Part shown: positions 25,781 through 33,789 of the stretch, piece by piece | Layout: each line of letters begins with the position of its first letter | How positions within the stretch are numbered: the first letter of the stretch is position 1 | DNA from: Flavobacterium ajazii | Lineage (GTDB): Bacteria > Bacteroidota > Bacteroidia > Flavobacteriales > Flavobacteriaceae | Assembly: GCF_010614725.1 (NCBI RefSeq) | Contig: NZ_JAAEHL010000019.1 | Coordinates: forward strand, 1 to 37,198 | Length of the DNA: 37,198 bases | Reading direction: 5' to 3' | Notes under the pieces: generated by a model | Seen by the model: only the letters and a program-made list of their open reading frames with translations | What the model was told of the DNA's origin: nothing | Database searches by the model: none | Translations under genes and position numbers: made by a program

Positions 25781-26470
25781 TCATACAGCATTCCAGATCG
25801 TTTCATCCGGGGTTGGGGCAGTTATAATGATGTTTTCTTTAGAAACAGGATGAACAAAAACTAGTTTTCGGGCATGTAGGTGAATACCTCCGTCTGGATT
25901 GCTTCGGTCAGCCCCATATTTCAAATCACCTTTTATAGGGGAACCAATGGCAGATAATTGTGCCCTAATCTGATGATGACGGCCTGTGTGCAGGTTAATT
26001 TCTAAAGCAGTATAATTTTGAAGTTCTTTAATGATTTTATAATCCAGACTTGCTAATTTACTGTCCGGAACTTCTTTTAAATGCGCTTTTGAAGTATTGT
26101 TTTTTTCGTTTCTCTTTAAATAATGAACCAGTTTGGCAGAAGTTTCTTTTGGTTTGTTTTTTACCACTGCCCAATATGTTTTTTTAGTTTCGCGATTGCT
26201 GAATAATTCATTCATTCGGGATAAGGCTTTGCTGGTTCTGGCAAAAACTACAATTCCGGTTGTTGGTCGGTCCAGACGATGAATAACTCCCAAAAAAACA
26301 TCGCCCGGTTTATTGTATTTGTCTTTGATGTATTCTTTTACAATATCTGATAAGGGTTTATCCCCTGTTTTATCTCCTTGTACAATATCTCCAACACGTT
26401 TGTTTACAACGATAATATGGTTGTCTTCGTGGAGGATTTGGAGGTTATTTTTGTTGGAAAGAATTTTCAT
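25781..26470 (-). CDS. RluA family pseudouridine synthase (229 aa)
   Basis: Single-domain RluA-type RNA pseudouridine synthase without an S4 domain. The start LQILHEDNHIIVVNKRVGDIVQ is the conserved opening, VIHRLDRPTTGIVVFARTSKAL contains the catalytic Asp67 in HRLDR, and TALEINLHTGRHHQIRAQLSAIGSPIKGDLKYG is the L-x-T-G-R-x-H-Q-I-R motif. The C-terminal HLHARKLVFVHPVSKE is normal. It is compact like RluA/TruC-type members, so the target uridine (tRNA or 23S rRNA) cannot be told from sequence alone. Confidence 0.92.
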   Translation of the reverse strand: MKILSNKNNLQILHEDNHIIVVNKRVGDIVQGDKTGDKPLSDIVKEYIKDKYNKPGDVFLGVIHRLDRPTTGIVVFARTSKALSRMNELFSNRETKKTYWAVVKNKPKETSAKLVHYLKRNEKNNTSKAHLKEVPDSKLASLDYKIIKELQNYTALEINLHTGRHHQIRAQLSAIGSPIKGDLKYGADRSNPDGGIHLHARKLVFVHPVSKENIIITAPTPDETIWNAV

Positions 26471-26496
26471 TTGGACTTACTTAGATTTTAGACTGG

Positions 26497-26521
26497 CTTA
26501 GACTTTTTAGATTTAATTTTT
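26497..26521. repeat. Left flanking repeat of IVP-like gene
   Basis: CTTAGACTTTTTAGATTT (26497-26514) followed by AATTTTT recurs with one substitution and one inserted base at 26910-26935, so the IVP-like gene is bracketed by direct repeats of about 25 bp. Heptamer-like TTAGATT/TTAGACT units continue leftward to about 26478. Confidence 0.6.
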
Positions 26522-26525
26522 GGGA

Positions 26526-26876
26526 TTATAACAAAGTTGCCCTGAATTTTGAAGTCATTTTAGTAATTTCTTCCAGCAGATTTATCAATTCTGTTATGTT
26601 TTCTTCATTAATAAAACCTAAATCAGATGAAATTAAAAATTGAGTTTCTACTTCGTAAGCAGAACCAATTGCAATTTCTAAGAATCGTGCAAAATCTTTA
26701 TTAGAATTTCTTGAAGCTCCTTCAGCAATGTTTGAAGGGATGGAAACAGCAGCTCTTCGTAATTGATTGGCTATTCCGAATTTTTCTTCATTCGGAAAAT
26801 TAGCAGTTATATTGTAAATTTTAGAAAAAAACAATCTGCTTTTTTTCCAAATTAAAAGTTCTTTAAATTGATGCAT
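26526..26876 (-). CDS. Four-helix bundle protein, 23S rRNA intervening-sequence (IVP) family (116 aa)
   Basis: Small helical protein of the S23/IVP family. HQFKELLIWKKSRLFFSKIYNIT is the conserved first helix (F-x-x-L-x-x-W-x-x-S), and FGIANQLRRAAVSIPSNIAEGASR is the signature second helix (Q-L-R-R-A-x-x-S-I-P-x-N-I-A-E-G), followed by ARFLEIAIGSAYEVETQFLISSDLGFI. Length (about 116) is typical. Family members are found in 23S rRNA intervening sequences, as Avd proteins of diversity-generating retroelements, and as lone genes in Bacteroidetes. No reverse transcriptase or rRNA gene is present here. It lies between rluA-like and panB and is bracketed by repeats, suggesting insertion as a unit. 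Function unknown. Confidence 0.9.
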   Translation of the reverse strand: MHQFKELLIWKKSRLFFSKIYNITANFPNEEKFGIANQLRRAAVSIPSNIAEGASRNSNKDFARFLEIAIGSAYEVETQFLISSDLGFINEENITELINLLEEITKMTSKFRATLL

Positions 26877-26909
26877 ATTATTTTTTAGATTATTAGATTT
26901 ATAGACATA

Positions 26910-26979
26910 CTTAGACTTCTTAGATTTGAATTTTTAAATTTAGAATTAAAATCTAAGAAGTCTAACATCTAAGAAGTCT
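26910..26979. repeat. Inverted and direct repeats between IVP-like gene and panB
   Basis: TTAGACTTCTTAGATTT (26911-26927) and AAATCTAAGAAGTCTAA (26949-26965) form a perfect 17-bp inverted repeat with a 21-base loop. ATCTAAGAAGTCT occurs twice in tandem (26951-26963 and 26967-26979), and a partial third unit runs into the panB stop codon at 26990-26992. In the panB mRNA this would be a strong hairpin and may end the panB transcript. 26910-26935 is also the right copy of the direct repeat that brackets the IVP-like gene. Confidence 0.8.
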
Positions 26980-26989
26980 GACATCTAAT

Positions 26990-27808
26990 CTAGTATTGTT
27001 CCTTCTCATTAGGAAAGTCCTTCGATTTCACATCGGCTGCATACTGACCGATGGCTTTGGTCATTTCTTCATATAAATTCAGATAACGACGAAGAAAACG
27101 CGGACTGAATTCATTGTTCATTCCTAACATGTCATGAATTACCAGAACCTGTCCGTCAACACCGCCTCCGGCTCCGATTCCGATAACCGGAATAGAAATA
27201 CTTTTAGCTACTTTTTCAGCCAAATCAGCAGGTATTTTTTCTAAAACAACTGAGAAACAGCCAATTTTTTCAAGCATTTTAGCATCTTCAATCAATTTTT
27301 CGGCTTCTTCGTCTTCTTTGGCACGAACGCTGTAAGTTCCGAATTTGTAAATAGATTGTGGTGTTAACCCTAAATGCCCCATTACCGGAATTCCGGCATT
27401 TAATATCTTTTTGATGGATTCTTTAATTTCTTTTCCGCCTTCAAGTTTTACGGCATGACCACCACTTTCTTTCATGATTCTGATAGCAGAACGCAAAGCT
27501 TCCTTAGGATCAGACTGGTAACTTCCAAAAGGTAAATCAACTACAACAAGACCTCTTTCTACCGCACGAACAACCGATGAAGCATGATAAATCATTTGAT
27601 CTAAAGTAATAGGCAGAGTAGTTTCATGACCAGCCATTACATTGGAAGCCGAATCTCCGACCAAAATCACATCGACACCTGCGGTATCAACAATTTTTGC
27701 CATCGTATAATCATAAGCAGTAAGCATAGAGATTTTTTCTCCGTGGCTTTTCATTTCGATTAACGACTTTGTAGTGATTCTTTTATAATCTTTTTTTGCT
27801 ACTGACAT
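26990..27808 (-). CDS. panB: 3-methyl-2-oxobutanoate hydroxymethyltransferase (272 aa)
   Basis: PanB, first committed step of pantothenate (vitamin B5/CoA) synthesis: transfers a hydroxymethyl group from methylene-tetrahydrofolate to alpha-ketoisovalerate to give ketopantoate. It is a TIM-barrel enzyme. VDVILVGDSASNVMAGHETTLPITLDQMIYH is the conserved metal and substrate loop, AVKLEGG the central strand, VMGHLGLTPQS the classic signature, and VIGIGAGGGVDGQVLVIHDMLGM the C-terminal one. Length matches the usual 260-275. The stop codon lies at the edge of the IVP-flanking repeats. No other pan gene is adjacent. Confidence 0.97.
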   Translation of the reverse strand: MSVAKKDYKRITTKSLIEMKSHGEKISMLTAYDYTMAKIVDTAGVDVILVGDSASNVMAGHETTLPITLDQMIYHASSVVRAVERGLVVVDLPFGSYQSDPKEALRSAIRIMKESGGHAVKLEGGKEIKESIKKILNAGIPVMGHLGLTPQSIYKFGTYSVRAKEDEEAEKLIEDAKMLEKIGCFSVVLEKIPADLAEKVAKSISIPVIGIGAGGGVDGQVLVIHDMLGMNNEFSPRFLRRYLNLYEEMTKAIGQYAADVKSKDFPNEKEQY

Positions 27809-27874
27809 TGATACTTTTTTTAGTTTTTTTGAATAGTTTTAAAGTTGATTTTCTTTAAAACGAAATTTTTTCTG

Positions 27875-27901
27875 CAAAATTAAGCAATATTATACTAACA
27901 A
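27875..27901 (-). promoter_or_regulatory. Candidate panB promoter
   Basis: On the - strand, TTG (27899-27901), a 16-base spacer and TAATTTTG (27875-27882) match the Bacteroidetes TTG/TAnnTTTG promoter pattern, though the spacer is a little short. It lies ~65 bases upstream of the panB ATG and overlaps the sdaA stop codon (27895-27897), so panB can be transcribed independently of sdaA. Confidence 0.4.
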
Positions 27902-29322
27902 TCGGCCATATTTACCGCAATTGCTAATCCGCCTTCTGAGGTTTCTTTGTATTTTGAATTCATATCTTTCGCAGTTTCCCACATCGTATTGATTACCTTA
28001 TCCAGTGGAACTTTAGCATTTTTTGAATCCGTTTCTAAAGCCAGTTCAGCTGCATTTATGGCTTTTATGGCGCCCATTGTGTTTCTTTCGATGCATGGAA
28101 TCTGAACCAGGCCTCCAATAGGGTCACAGGTTAAGCCAAGATGATGTTCCATGGCAATTTCTGCAGCCATTAAAACCTGGGCAGGAGTACCGCCCATTAA
28201 TTCACAAAGAGCTGCCGCTGCCATTGATGACGAAACGCCAATTTCGGCCTGACAGCCACCCATTGCTGCAGAAATTGTAGATCCTTGTTTGAATAAACTT
28301 CCTATTTCGCCTGCTACCATCAAAAATTGTTTGATTTCTTTTTCTCCGGCATTATGGTTTTCGATTACCAAATAATACATTAAAACAGCCGGAATTACAC
28401 CTGCGCTTCCGTTTGTAGGAGCGGTAACGACACGTCCTAAAGAAGCATTTACCTCATTGACGGCCAATGCAAAACAACTTACCCATTTTAGGATTTGACG
28501 AAATTTAACCTCGGTTTTTCTGATTTCTTCGAGCCACGATTGCGGATCATTATAATTAGATAAACCAATTAAATTCTGATGCATATCAAAAGCCCGTCGA
28601 CGTACATTTAATCCTCCGGGAAGGACTCCTTCAGAATGGCAGCCTATATACATGCATTCGAGCATTGTGTTCCAGATTCGCATTAATTCAGAGTGAATTT
28701 TTTCTTCGGAACGCATCGATTTTTCATTCTCATACACAATTTCAGAAATCTTTTTGTTTTCCTGAACCGTATATTTTAATAAATCATCGGCATTATCAAT
28801 CATGAACGGAAAAGCACATTTTATGGCAATTTTGTTTATGGCATTTGTACGTTCTTCTTTTACTACAAACCCGCCTCCAATCGAATAAAAAGTAGATTCG
28901 TATTCAGAATCATCATTTTTGAAAGCTGTAAATTTTAATCCGTTGGCATGAAATGGAAGAAAATCTTTATTGAAAACAATATCCTGGAGAAAATAAAACG
29001 GAATCGTAATCTCATTACCCAAAACAATCTCATTTTTAGTTTCAATCGTTTTGATAATACCCGAAATATTTTCAACTGGAATGTATTCAGGATCCTGGCC
29101 GCTTAGTCCCAGCATAACCGCCAAATCAGTAGCATGGCCTTTGCCTGTTAGCGAAAGTGAGCCATATAAATCGACTTTGACTCTGATAACCTGTTTTAAA
29201 ATAGATTGTTCCCTTAATTCTTTTAAAAAACGTTCAGCTGCCCGCCAAGGCCCTAGTGTATGGGAACTCGATGGGCCAACCCCAATTTTAAGCATATCAA
29301 AAACAGAGATACATTCTTCCAT
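27895..29322 (-). CDS. sdaA: L-serine ammonia-lyase (L-serine dehydratase), single chain (475 aa)
   Basis: Iron-sulfur L-serine deaminase that converts serine to pyruvate and ammonia. The N-terminal beta domain begins ECISVFDMLKIGVGPSSSHTLGPWRAA, the hallmark GPSSSHT motif. The C-terminal alpha domain has VVTAPTNGSAGVIPAVLMYYL, GSLFKQGSTISAAMGGCQAEIGVSSSMAAAAL, GLTCDPIGGLVQIPCIERNTMGA and the final ETSEGGLAIAVNMADC. The Cys in GGCQAE and the two in CDPIGGLVQIPC are the expected [4Fe-4S] ligands. Alpha and beta are fused, as in E. coli SdaA. A TATCTTTG -7-like box on the - strand (29343-29350) lies just upstream of the ATG. Confidence 0.96.
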   Translation of the reverse strand: MEECISVFDMLKIGVGPSSSHTLGPWRAAERFLKELREQSILKQVIRVKVDLYGSLSLTGKGHATDLAVMLGLSGQDPEYIPVENISGIIKTIETKNEIVLGNEITIPFYFLQDIVFNKDFLPFHANGLKFTAFKNDDSEYESTFYSIGGGFVVKEERTNAINKIAIKCAFPFMIDNADDLLKYTVQENKKISEIVYENEKSMRSEEKIHSELMRIWNTMLECMYIGCHSEGVLPGGLNVRRRAFDMHQNLIGLSNYNDPQSWLEEIRKTEVKFRQILKWVSCFALAVNEVNASLGRVVTAPTNGSAGVIPAVLMYYLVIENHNAGEKEIKQFLMVAGEIGSLFKQGSTISAAMGGCQAEIGVSSSMAAAALCELMGGTPAQVLMAAEIAMEHHLGLTCDPIGGLVQIPCIERNTMGAIKAINAAELALETDSKNAKVPLDKVINTMWETAKDMNSKYKETSEGGLAIAVNMADC

Positions 29323-29631
29323 TGTTTAGTTTTTTGTTTAAACAAAGATAATTGAATAATGCAAAGAAGTTTCTTTTTTATTTGTTAATGTTGCGGTTTT
29401 GTTAAAAAATATATTAAATATTAATAATTTGTCAATGAAATAAAATTTATTACTTAATATAGGACTTTGATAAAAAGTTCGGCCTTTTTTTAGGTATTTT
29501 TGTAAAGAGACTTTCTCGAAAACTGAACTTTTTAGTTTTTTTAATAATTGAAATAAACGGCAACTTTGAGTATTGGGTTTGAATTCTATTTTGAAGAAAT
29601 CAATAAAATACCCTGCAGCTAAAATTACACT
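29323..29631. promoter_or_regulatory. Divergent intergenic region, sdaA (-) / antiporter (+)
   Basis: 309 A/T-rich bases between divergent genes. Candidate -7 boxes are TATCTTTG on the - strand (plus-strand 29343-29350) for sdaA and TATTTTTG on the + strand (29495-29502) for the antiporter. Neither has a TTG at ideal spacing, so both are tentative. A 104-codon - strand frame covers most of the gap but has low-complexity composition with no recognisable motif, and I do not call it a gene. Confidence 0.35.
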
Positions 29632-31779
29632 ATGATAGAATTTTTCAGACATTTAATTCATGAATTAGAATTTCCTCTTGTTAAGCCAGTACCCATTTTT
29701 TCGTTGATACTTTTAATAATCTTATTATGTCCTATTTTACTTAAAAAAATAAATATTCCAGGTATTATTGGTCTTATTATTTCTGGCGTTATTATTGGTC
29801 CGCATGGATTAAATATGCTGGCAAAAAGTTCTGCAGTCGATTTATTTTCAACAATTGGACTTTTATATATTATGTTTATTGCCGGACTTGAATTAGATAT
29901 GAATGAATTTAAAGCCAATCGAAACAAAAGTTTATTGTTTGGTTTTTTCACCTTCATTTTTCCGCTTACTATTGGTTTTCCTGTTTGCTTTTACCTTTTA
30001 AAATATGATTTTAACGCCAGCTTTTTGACAGCAAGTATGTTTGCAACACATACATTGGTTGCTTATCCAATTGTTAGTAAACTTGGAATTGCAAAAAATC
30101 AAGCCGTTGCCATTACCGTTGGAGGAACTATTTTAACCGATACTGCTGTTTTGATTATTCTGGCCGTAATTATGGGAAGTGCTGAGGGAAATTTGAACCA
30201 GGCTTTTTGGATTAAATTGGCCGTTTCCCTGGCTATTTTTTCGGCCATTATGTTTTTGGTTATTCCAAGAATTGCAAAATGGTTCTTTAAAAAACTGGAA
30301 AGTGAAAAACATGCACATTATATTTTTGTACTTTCTGTTGTTTTCTTTGCTGCATTTTTGGCAGAAGTAGCGGGAGTAGAGCCAATTATTGGTGCTTTTG
30401 TGGCCGGTTTGGCTTTGAATCCTTTAATTCCGCATTCATCGGCTTTAATGAATCGAATTGAGTTTATCGGGAATTCGCTGTTTATTCCGTTTTTCCTGAT
30501 TTCTGTGGGGATGCTCGTTGATATCAGTGTTATTTTAAGCGGTCCAACAGCGCTAATTGTTGCAGGTACATTGAGTGTTGTGGCCATTTTTGGAAAATGG
30601 ATTGCCGCATTTTTTACCCAAATCGTTTTTAAATATACGAGAACCGAAAGGCAGTTGATTTTCGGATTGAGCAGCGCACATGCTGCAGCAACCCTGGCTG
30701 TAATTCTCGTTGGATTTAAAGCAAAAATACTTGATGAAAATATTTTAAACGGAACTATTATCTTAATATTAATTACTTGTATTGTAGCTTCTTTTGCAAC
30801 AGAAAAAGCAGGTAAAAAGATTGCTATCTGTGAAGAGGAAGTTTCTCCTGAAGATACAAATAAAGATTTGGTTTTAGATGAACATATTTTGATTCCGTTG
30901 GCAAAAACTTCAGCAGCGACCAGTTTATTGGATTTTGCCCTTTTGATAAAAGATAAAAAATCATCAAATCCTGTAACATTATTAACGATAGTGCCGAACA
31001 ATGATCAGGCAGAAATCAATATTCTGAAATACAGAAAAGCAGTTGATAAATTTGTGATTCAGGGTTCTGCTTCTGAAGTAAAAATAAATACAATTGCCAG
31101 AATTGATCATAATCCGGCAAGTGGAATTGCAAGAACTTCAAAAGAAATCATGTCGGATATTGTGATTGTGGGCTGGCCGAAAAAAACAGGTTTTCTGGAT
31201 AAGATTTTTGGAGAAAATGTTGATTCAATCATAAATAACGTTGATAAAAGCTTATTCATTTGTAGATTTCCGAAAAACTTTATAGAAGAAAAAAGACTGG
31301 TTTTTATTTGTCCGCCTTTTTCAGAAAGAGGAGCCGGATTTAAACTTTTATTGCAGAAAATCTGCAGACTATCACAGGAGTTAAGCATTCCGATTGTAAT
31401 TCATGCCGAGTATAAAACACATCAGGCGATACAGCAGATTGCAAATAATTTGAGATTGAATGCGAAATTAGGTTTTAAAAGCATTTTGGACTGGGATGAT
31501 TTTGAAGCCATTTCTGATGAGATTAAACCAACAGATTTTGTGGCTTTGAATTTATCCCGAAAAGGTTCTGTTTCTTATAAATCTATTTTTGACAGGCTGC
31601 CTCAGAAATTTGAAAAGGCGTTTAGTGAAAACAATATGATATTAGTGTATCCGCAGGATGATAATAAAGTTACGTCAATGGATGCTTATGAAGATTTTAC
31701 TGCTACACCTTTAACAAAAAGTCTGGAGGCTATTGAACAGATTGGACGTGGGTTAGGGAATATTTTGAAGAAGGGATAA
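29632..31779 (+). CDS. CPA2 family cation:proton antiporter with C-terminal USP-like domain (715 aa)
   Basis: Monovalent cation/H+ antiporter of the Kef/CPA2 type. The membrane part (~residues 15-400, about 12-13 helices) starts with ILLIILLCPILLKKINIPGIIGLIISGVIIGPHGLN, the family opening. It includes ATHTLVAYPIVSKLGI, EVAGVEPIIGAFVAGLALNPLIP and ISVGMLVDI, and ends with FGLSSAHAAATLAVILVGFKA. The C-terminal ~300 residues are cytoplasmic, with two Rossmann-like universal-stress-type halves (HILIPLAKTSAATSLLDFAL; ERGAGFKLLLQKICRLSQE) in place of a KTN domain. Ion preference (K+ or Na+) cannot be read directly. Confidence 0.92.
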   Translation: MIEFFRHLIHELEFPLVKPVPIFSLILLIILLCPILLKKINIPGIIGLIISGVIIGPHGLNMLAKSSAVDLFSTIGLLYIMFIAGLELDMNEFKANRNKSLLFGFFTFIFPLTIGFPVCFYLLKYDFNASFLTASMFATHTLVAYPIVSKLGIAKNQAVAITVGGTILTDTAVLIILAVIMGSAEGNLNQAFWIKLAVSLAIFSAIMFLVIPRIAKWFFKKLESEKHAHYIFVLSVVFFAAFLAEVAGVEPIIGAFVAGLALNPLIPHSSALMNRIEFIGNSLFIPFFLISVGMLVDISVILSGPTALIVAGTLSVVAIFGKWIAAFFTQIVFKYTRTERQLIFGLSSAHAAATLAVILVGFKAKILDENILNGTIILILITCIVASFATEKAGKKIAICEEEVSPEDTNKDLVLDEHILIPLAKTSAATSLLDFALLIKDKKSSNPVTLLTIVPNNDQAEINILKYRKAVDKFVIQGSASEVKINTIARIDHNPASGIARTSKEIMSDIVIVGWPKKTGFLDKIFGENVDSIINNVDKSLFICRFPKNFIEEKRLVFICPPFSERGAGFKLLLQKICRLSQELSIPIVIHAEYKTHQAIQQIANNLRLNAKLGFKSILDWDDFEAISDEIKPTDFVALNLSRKGSVSYKSIFDRLPQKFEKAFSENNMILVYPQDDNKVTSMDAYEDFTATPLTKSLEAIEQIGRGLGNILKKG

Positions 31780-31782
31780 TTG

Positions 31783-31817
31783 ATTAAGAATTAAGAATTA
31801 AGAATATAGAGATTAGA
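31783..31817. repeat. Heptanucleotide tandem repeat (ATTAAGA x3 plus variants)
   Basis: Three perfect copies of ATTAAGA (31783-31803) are followed by the variants ATATAGA and GATTAGA (to 31817), directly after the antiporter stop codon. This is the same period as the array at 18383-18410 but a different unit sequence. Confidence 0.75.
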
Positions 31818-31854
31818 CATCTCGGTATTGGGAGTGTTTTAAAATTCAATCAAA

Positions 31855-32217
31855 ATGAATCATAATATAAAATCAATCCGGCCATTTATAGGTTCTAAAG
31901 ATTTTGAAACTTCAAGACTTTTTTACAGAGATCTTGGGTTTGAAGAAACAATTTTAGATTCTAAGTTGTCTGTTTTTGAATCCGACAAAACTGCATTTTA
32001 TCTGCAGGATGCCTATGTTAAGGATTGGATTGATAACACCATGATTTTTTTAGAAGTTGATGATGTCGACCGTTATTATAATGAACTTTTAGCTTTAAAT
32101 CTTGCTGAAAAATATCCTAATGTCAAATTAGTTCCAACTCGTCATTTAGAATGGGGGAGTGAATGCTTTTTGTATGATCCTTCCGGAATTTTATGGCATT
32201 TTGGAGAATTTAAATAA
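31855..32217 (+). CDS. VOC (glyoxalase/bleomycin resistance-type) protein (120 aa)
   Basis: Small VOC-fold protein: IKSIRPFIGSKDFETSRLFYRDLGFEE is the first beta-alpha unit, TMIFLEVDDVDRYYNELLALNLAEKYPNVKL the second, and WGSECFLYDPSGILWHFGEFK the typical end (D-P-S-G-x-L-W-H-F). Length and pattern resemble bleomycin-resistance-like proteins, which usually dimerise and bind a ligand or metal. Its stop is immediately followed by the stop of the convergent gene (32217/32218), leaving no room for a terminator. Confidence 0.85.
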   Translation: MNHNIKSIRPFIGSKDFETSRLFYRDLGFEETILDSKLSVFESDKTAFYLQDAYVKDWIDNTMIFLEVDDVDRYYNELLALNLAEKYPNVKLVPTRHLEWGSECFLYDPSGILWHFGEFK

Positions 32218-32901
32218 TTATCTTAAATAAAGATCACATATATTTATCGTATTTTTTTCACGCTGATACCAGTCGTTAAAAACAAGTTCAATTTTATCAA
32301 CCGTAAATTTTCCGAAATTCTGATTTCTGAATTTTTCTATCACTTCAATCAGTCTTTTTGGGTTTTGTAATTTATTCTGAAATCGCATGACTGTTGCGTG
32401 GGCAGCAGTGATAGTGTAACGGCTGTCCATACTTTGCTGCAGGGAAGAATTTTTAAAGTTTTCGCGCAGTTTGTCCCGTAAAATATTCAATGAATCATCA
32501 GTTGGAAAACCCTGAATCATTATAGCGGAAGGGGAGGAAGTTATCCCTTGAAAATCAATTTGTATCTCATTTACATCTACAAGGCTTTTTTCGATGATAT
32601 CAACATACTCAGATATATTAAATTTATCCAGTGAAAAACCTTCGTAACACGAAATGATAGACATGATGGTTATATGAATGTCAGAATTAGGATAATAATA
32701 CTGATCAGGTTCAGCTTTCTTTAATTCTTTGAGAAATGCCTGGATGTTAGTGTTAATTTCATTATTTGGACGAACCAGCAAAGTAAGTCCGAATCGTTTA
32801 TCCGAATCATCATTAATTTTAGAATCAATGGTATAATTTTCAGATAAAATCAGTTCAGATGATTTTTTGAAAAGCGCATTATAATGTTCAGATAAATTCA
32901 T
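32218..32901 (-). CDS. 2H phosphoesterase / 2'-5' RNA ligase-like protein (227 aa)
   Basis: Both catalytic H-x-T-x motifs of the 2H phosphoesterase superfamily are present at the expected distance: HITI at residues 76-79 (SDIHITIMSI) and HATV at 168-171 (TAAHATVMRF). Members include LigT/ThpR 2'-5' RNA ligases and cyclic phosphodiesterases acting on RNA or nucleotide 2',3'-cyclic phosphates. The N-terminal 35 residues are specific to this protein. First gene after the convergent junction and 6 bases downstream of the DUF1801 gene, so likely in an operon with it. Confidence 0.85.
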   Translation of the reverse strand: MNLSEHYNALFKKSSELILSENYTIDSKINDDSDKRFGLTLLVRPNNEINTNIQAFLKELKKAEPDQYYYPNSDIHITIMSIISCYEGFSLDKFNISEYVDIIEKSLVDVNEIQIDFQGITSSPSAIMIQGFPTDDSLNILRDKLRENFKNSSLQQSMDSRYTITAAHATVMRFQNKLQNPKRLIEVIEKFRNQNFGKFTVDKIELVFNDWYQREKNTINICDLYLR

Positions 32902-32907
32902 ATTTGA

Positions 32908-33285
32908 TTATTTATTTTTTACTTTTTCAAGATTTTCTTTAACTCTGAATTTTACAATTTTGGTAATTAAATCAAAAGGTATGGGCTGATTTAACGGAAA
33001 TTGTACGGAACCTTTGCCTGATTTGTATTTTGAAAGTGCTTCCTTAAATGCTGAATGACCGCTCGGAAGCGCATAAAGCCCAATATGATTTTTGAAAGCG
33101 GCAAAATAAACAAGGATGCCATTTTGCTCAAATGCAGGCATGGAGTAACTGATTTTTTCTTTGACATCGGGGGCTGCTTTATGAATTGTCATTCGAACTT
33201 TTTCTAAGACTTCCTGAACATCATTTGGAAAACTGCCGATATATTCGTCAATAGTTACAGGTTTTGAAATCGGAATCGCTGTCAT
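32908..33285 (-). CDS. DUF1801 / YdhG-like protein (125 aa)
   Basis: Short DUF1801 protein of the YdhG/frataxin-like type: TIDEYIGSFPNDVQEVLEKVRMTIHKAAPDVKEKISYSMPAFEQNGILVYFAAFKNHIGLYALPSG is the full signature (E-x-I-S-Y-x-M-P-A-F and N-H-I-G-L-Y). Length is typical. Some B. subtilis relatives are reported to bind iron, but no role can be fixed here. A second, more divergent DUF1801 gene lies at 15013-15435. Confidence 0.9.
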   Translation of the reverse strand: MTAIPISKPVTIDEYIGSFPNDVQEVLEKVRMTIHKAAPDVKEKISYSMPAFEQNGILVYFAAFKNHIGLYALPSGHSAFKEALSKYKSGKGSVQFPLNQPIPFDLITKIVKFRVKENLEKVKNK

Positions 33286-33304
33286 GACAATAATTTTTAG
33301 ATGA

Positions 33305-33772
33305 TTAACTCAAACCTTTTGGAAATCTGTCTAACACTAAATTCAACTGAATCTGATATTCTAAAAAAGCTTTCGCTCCGGCTAAAACCAGTGTAAAACC
33401 TTCAGTAGAATTTCGAACCTCAGAAAGTATTTTATCAGTATCGCCCTTAAAATTAGAATTGGTAATGCTTACAAAAGTTTCTTTTTCATTCAGTGGATTA
33501 AAAATCCATTCGACAAGGGTTTCTTCGCCATTATTTCCCCACTCAACAACAATTCGTTTATCTTCTTCAATTACTTTAGTTAAAACAGTAAGTGAAAAGC
33601 CATACATTTCCCAGGTCCATTCAGCTGTTTTTCCTTCTTCTAATTTTTCGGAACCTTTAGTAAACCAAAATTTACTGGTAATTTCAGGATTTATAAATGC
33701 CTGAAAAACCTCTGAGACAGGTTTTCTGATCAGCATTTCGGCTTTTGCAAAATTATTATTTACTGTTGCCAT
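33305..33772 (-). CDS. SRPBCC / AHSA1 domain protein (155 aa)
   Basis: START-like helix-grip protein of the AHSA1 (activator of Hsp90 ATPase-like) branch. AEMLIRKPVSEVFQAFINPEITSKFWFTKGSEKLEEGKTAEWTWEMYG is the hallmark N-terminal segment (I-x-x-P-x-x-x-V-F-x-A-x-x-x-P-x-x-x-x-x-F/W), and VEWIFNPLNEKETFVSITNSNF with the long C-terminal helix (EGFTLVLAGAKAFLEYQIQLN) completes it. Ligand unknown. It belongs to the - strand run of small genes that continues into DUF1801 and the 2H phosphoesterase. Confidence 0.88.
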   Translation of the reverse strand: MATVNNNFAKAEMLIRKPVSEVFQAFINPEITSKFWFTKGSEKLEEGKTAEWTWEMYGFSLTVLTKVIEEDKRIVVEWGNNGEETLVEWIFNPLNEKETFVSITNSNFKGDTDKILSEVRNSTEGFTLVLAGAKAFLEYQIQLNLVLDRFPKGLS

Positions 33773-33789
33773 ATTTCCGGATTTAAAAG

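Noticed and set aside
29338..29652. 104-codon - strand frame in the sdaA/antiporter gap
   Set aside because: Composition is low in complexity, there is no motif or signal peptide, it overlaps the antiporter start and the likely promoters.
30318..31001. 227-codon - strand frame inside the antiporter gene
   Set aside because: It is antisense to a clearly recognised membrane protein and has no recognisable domain.
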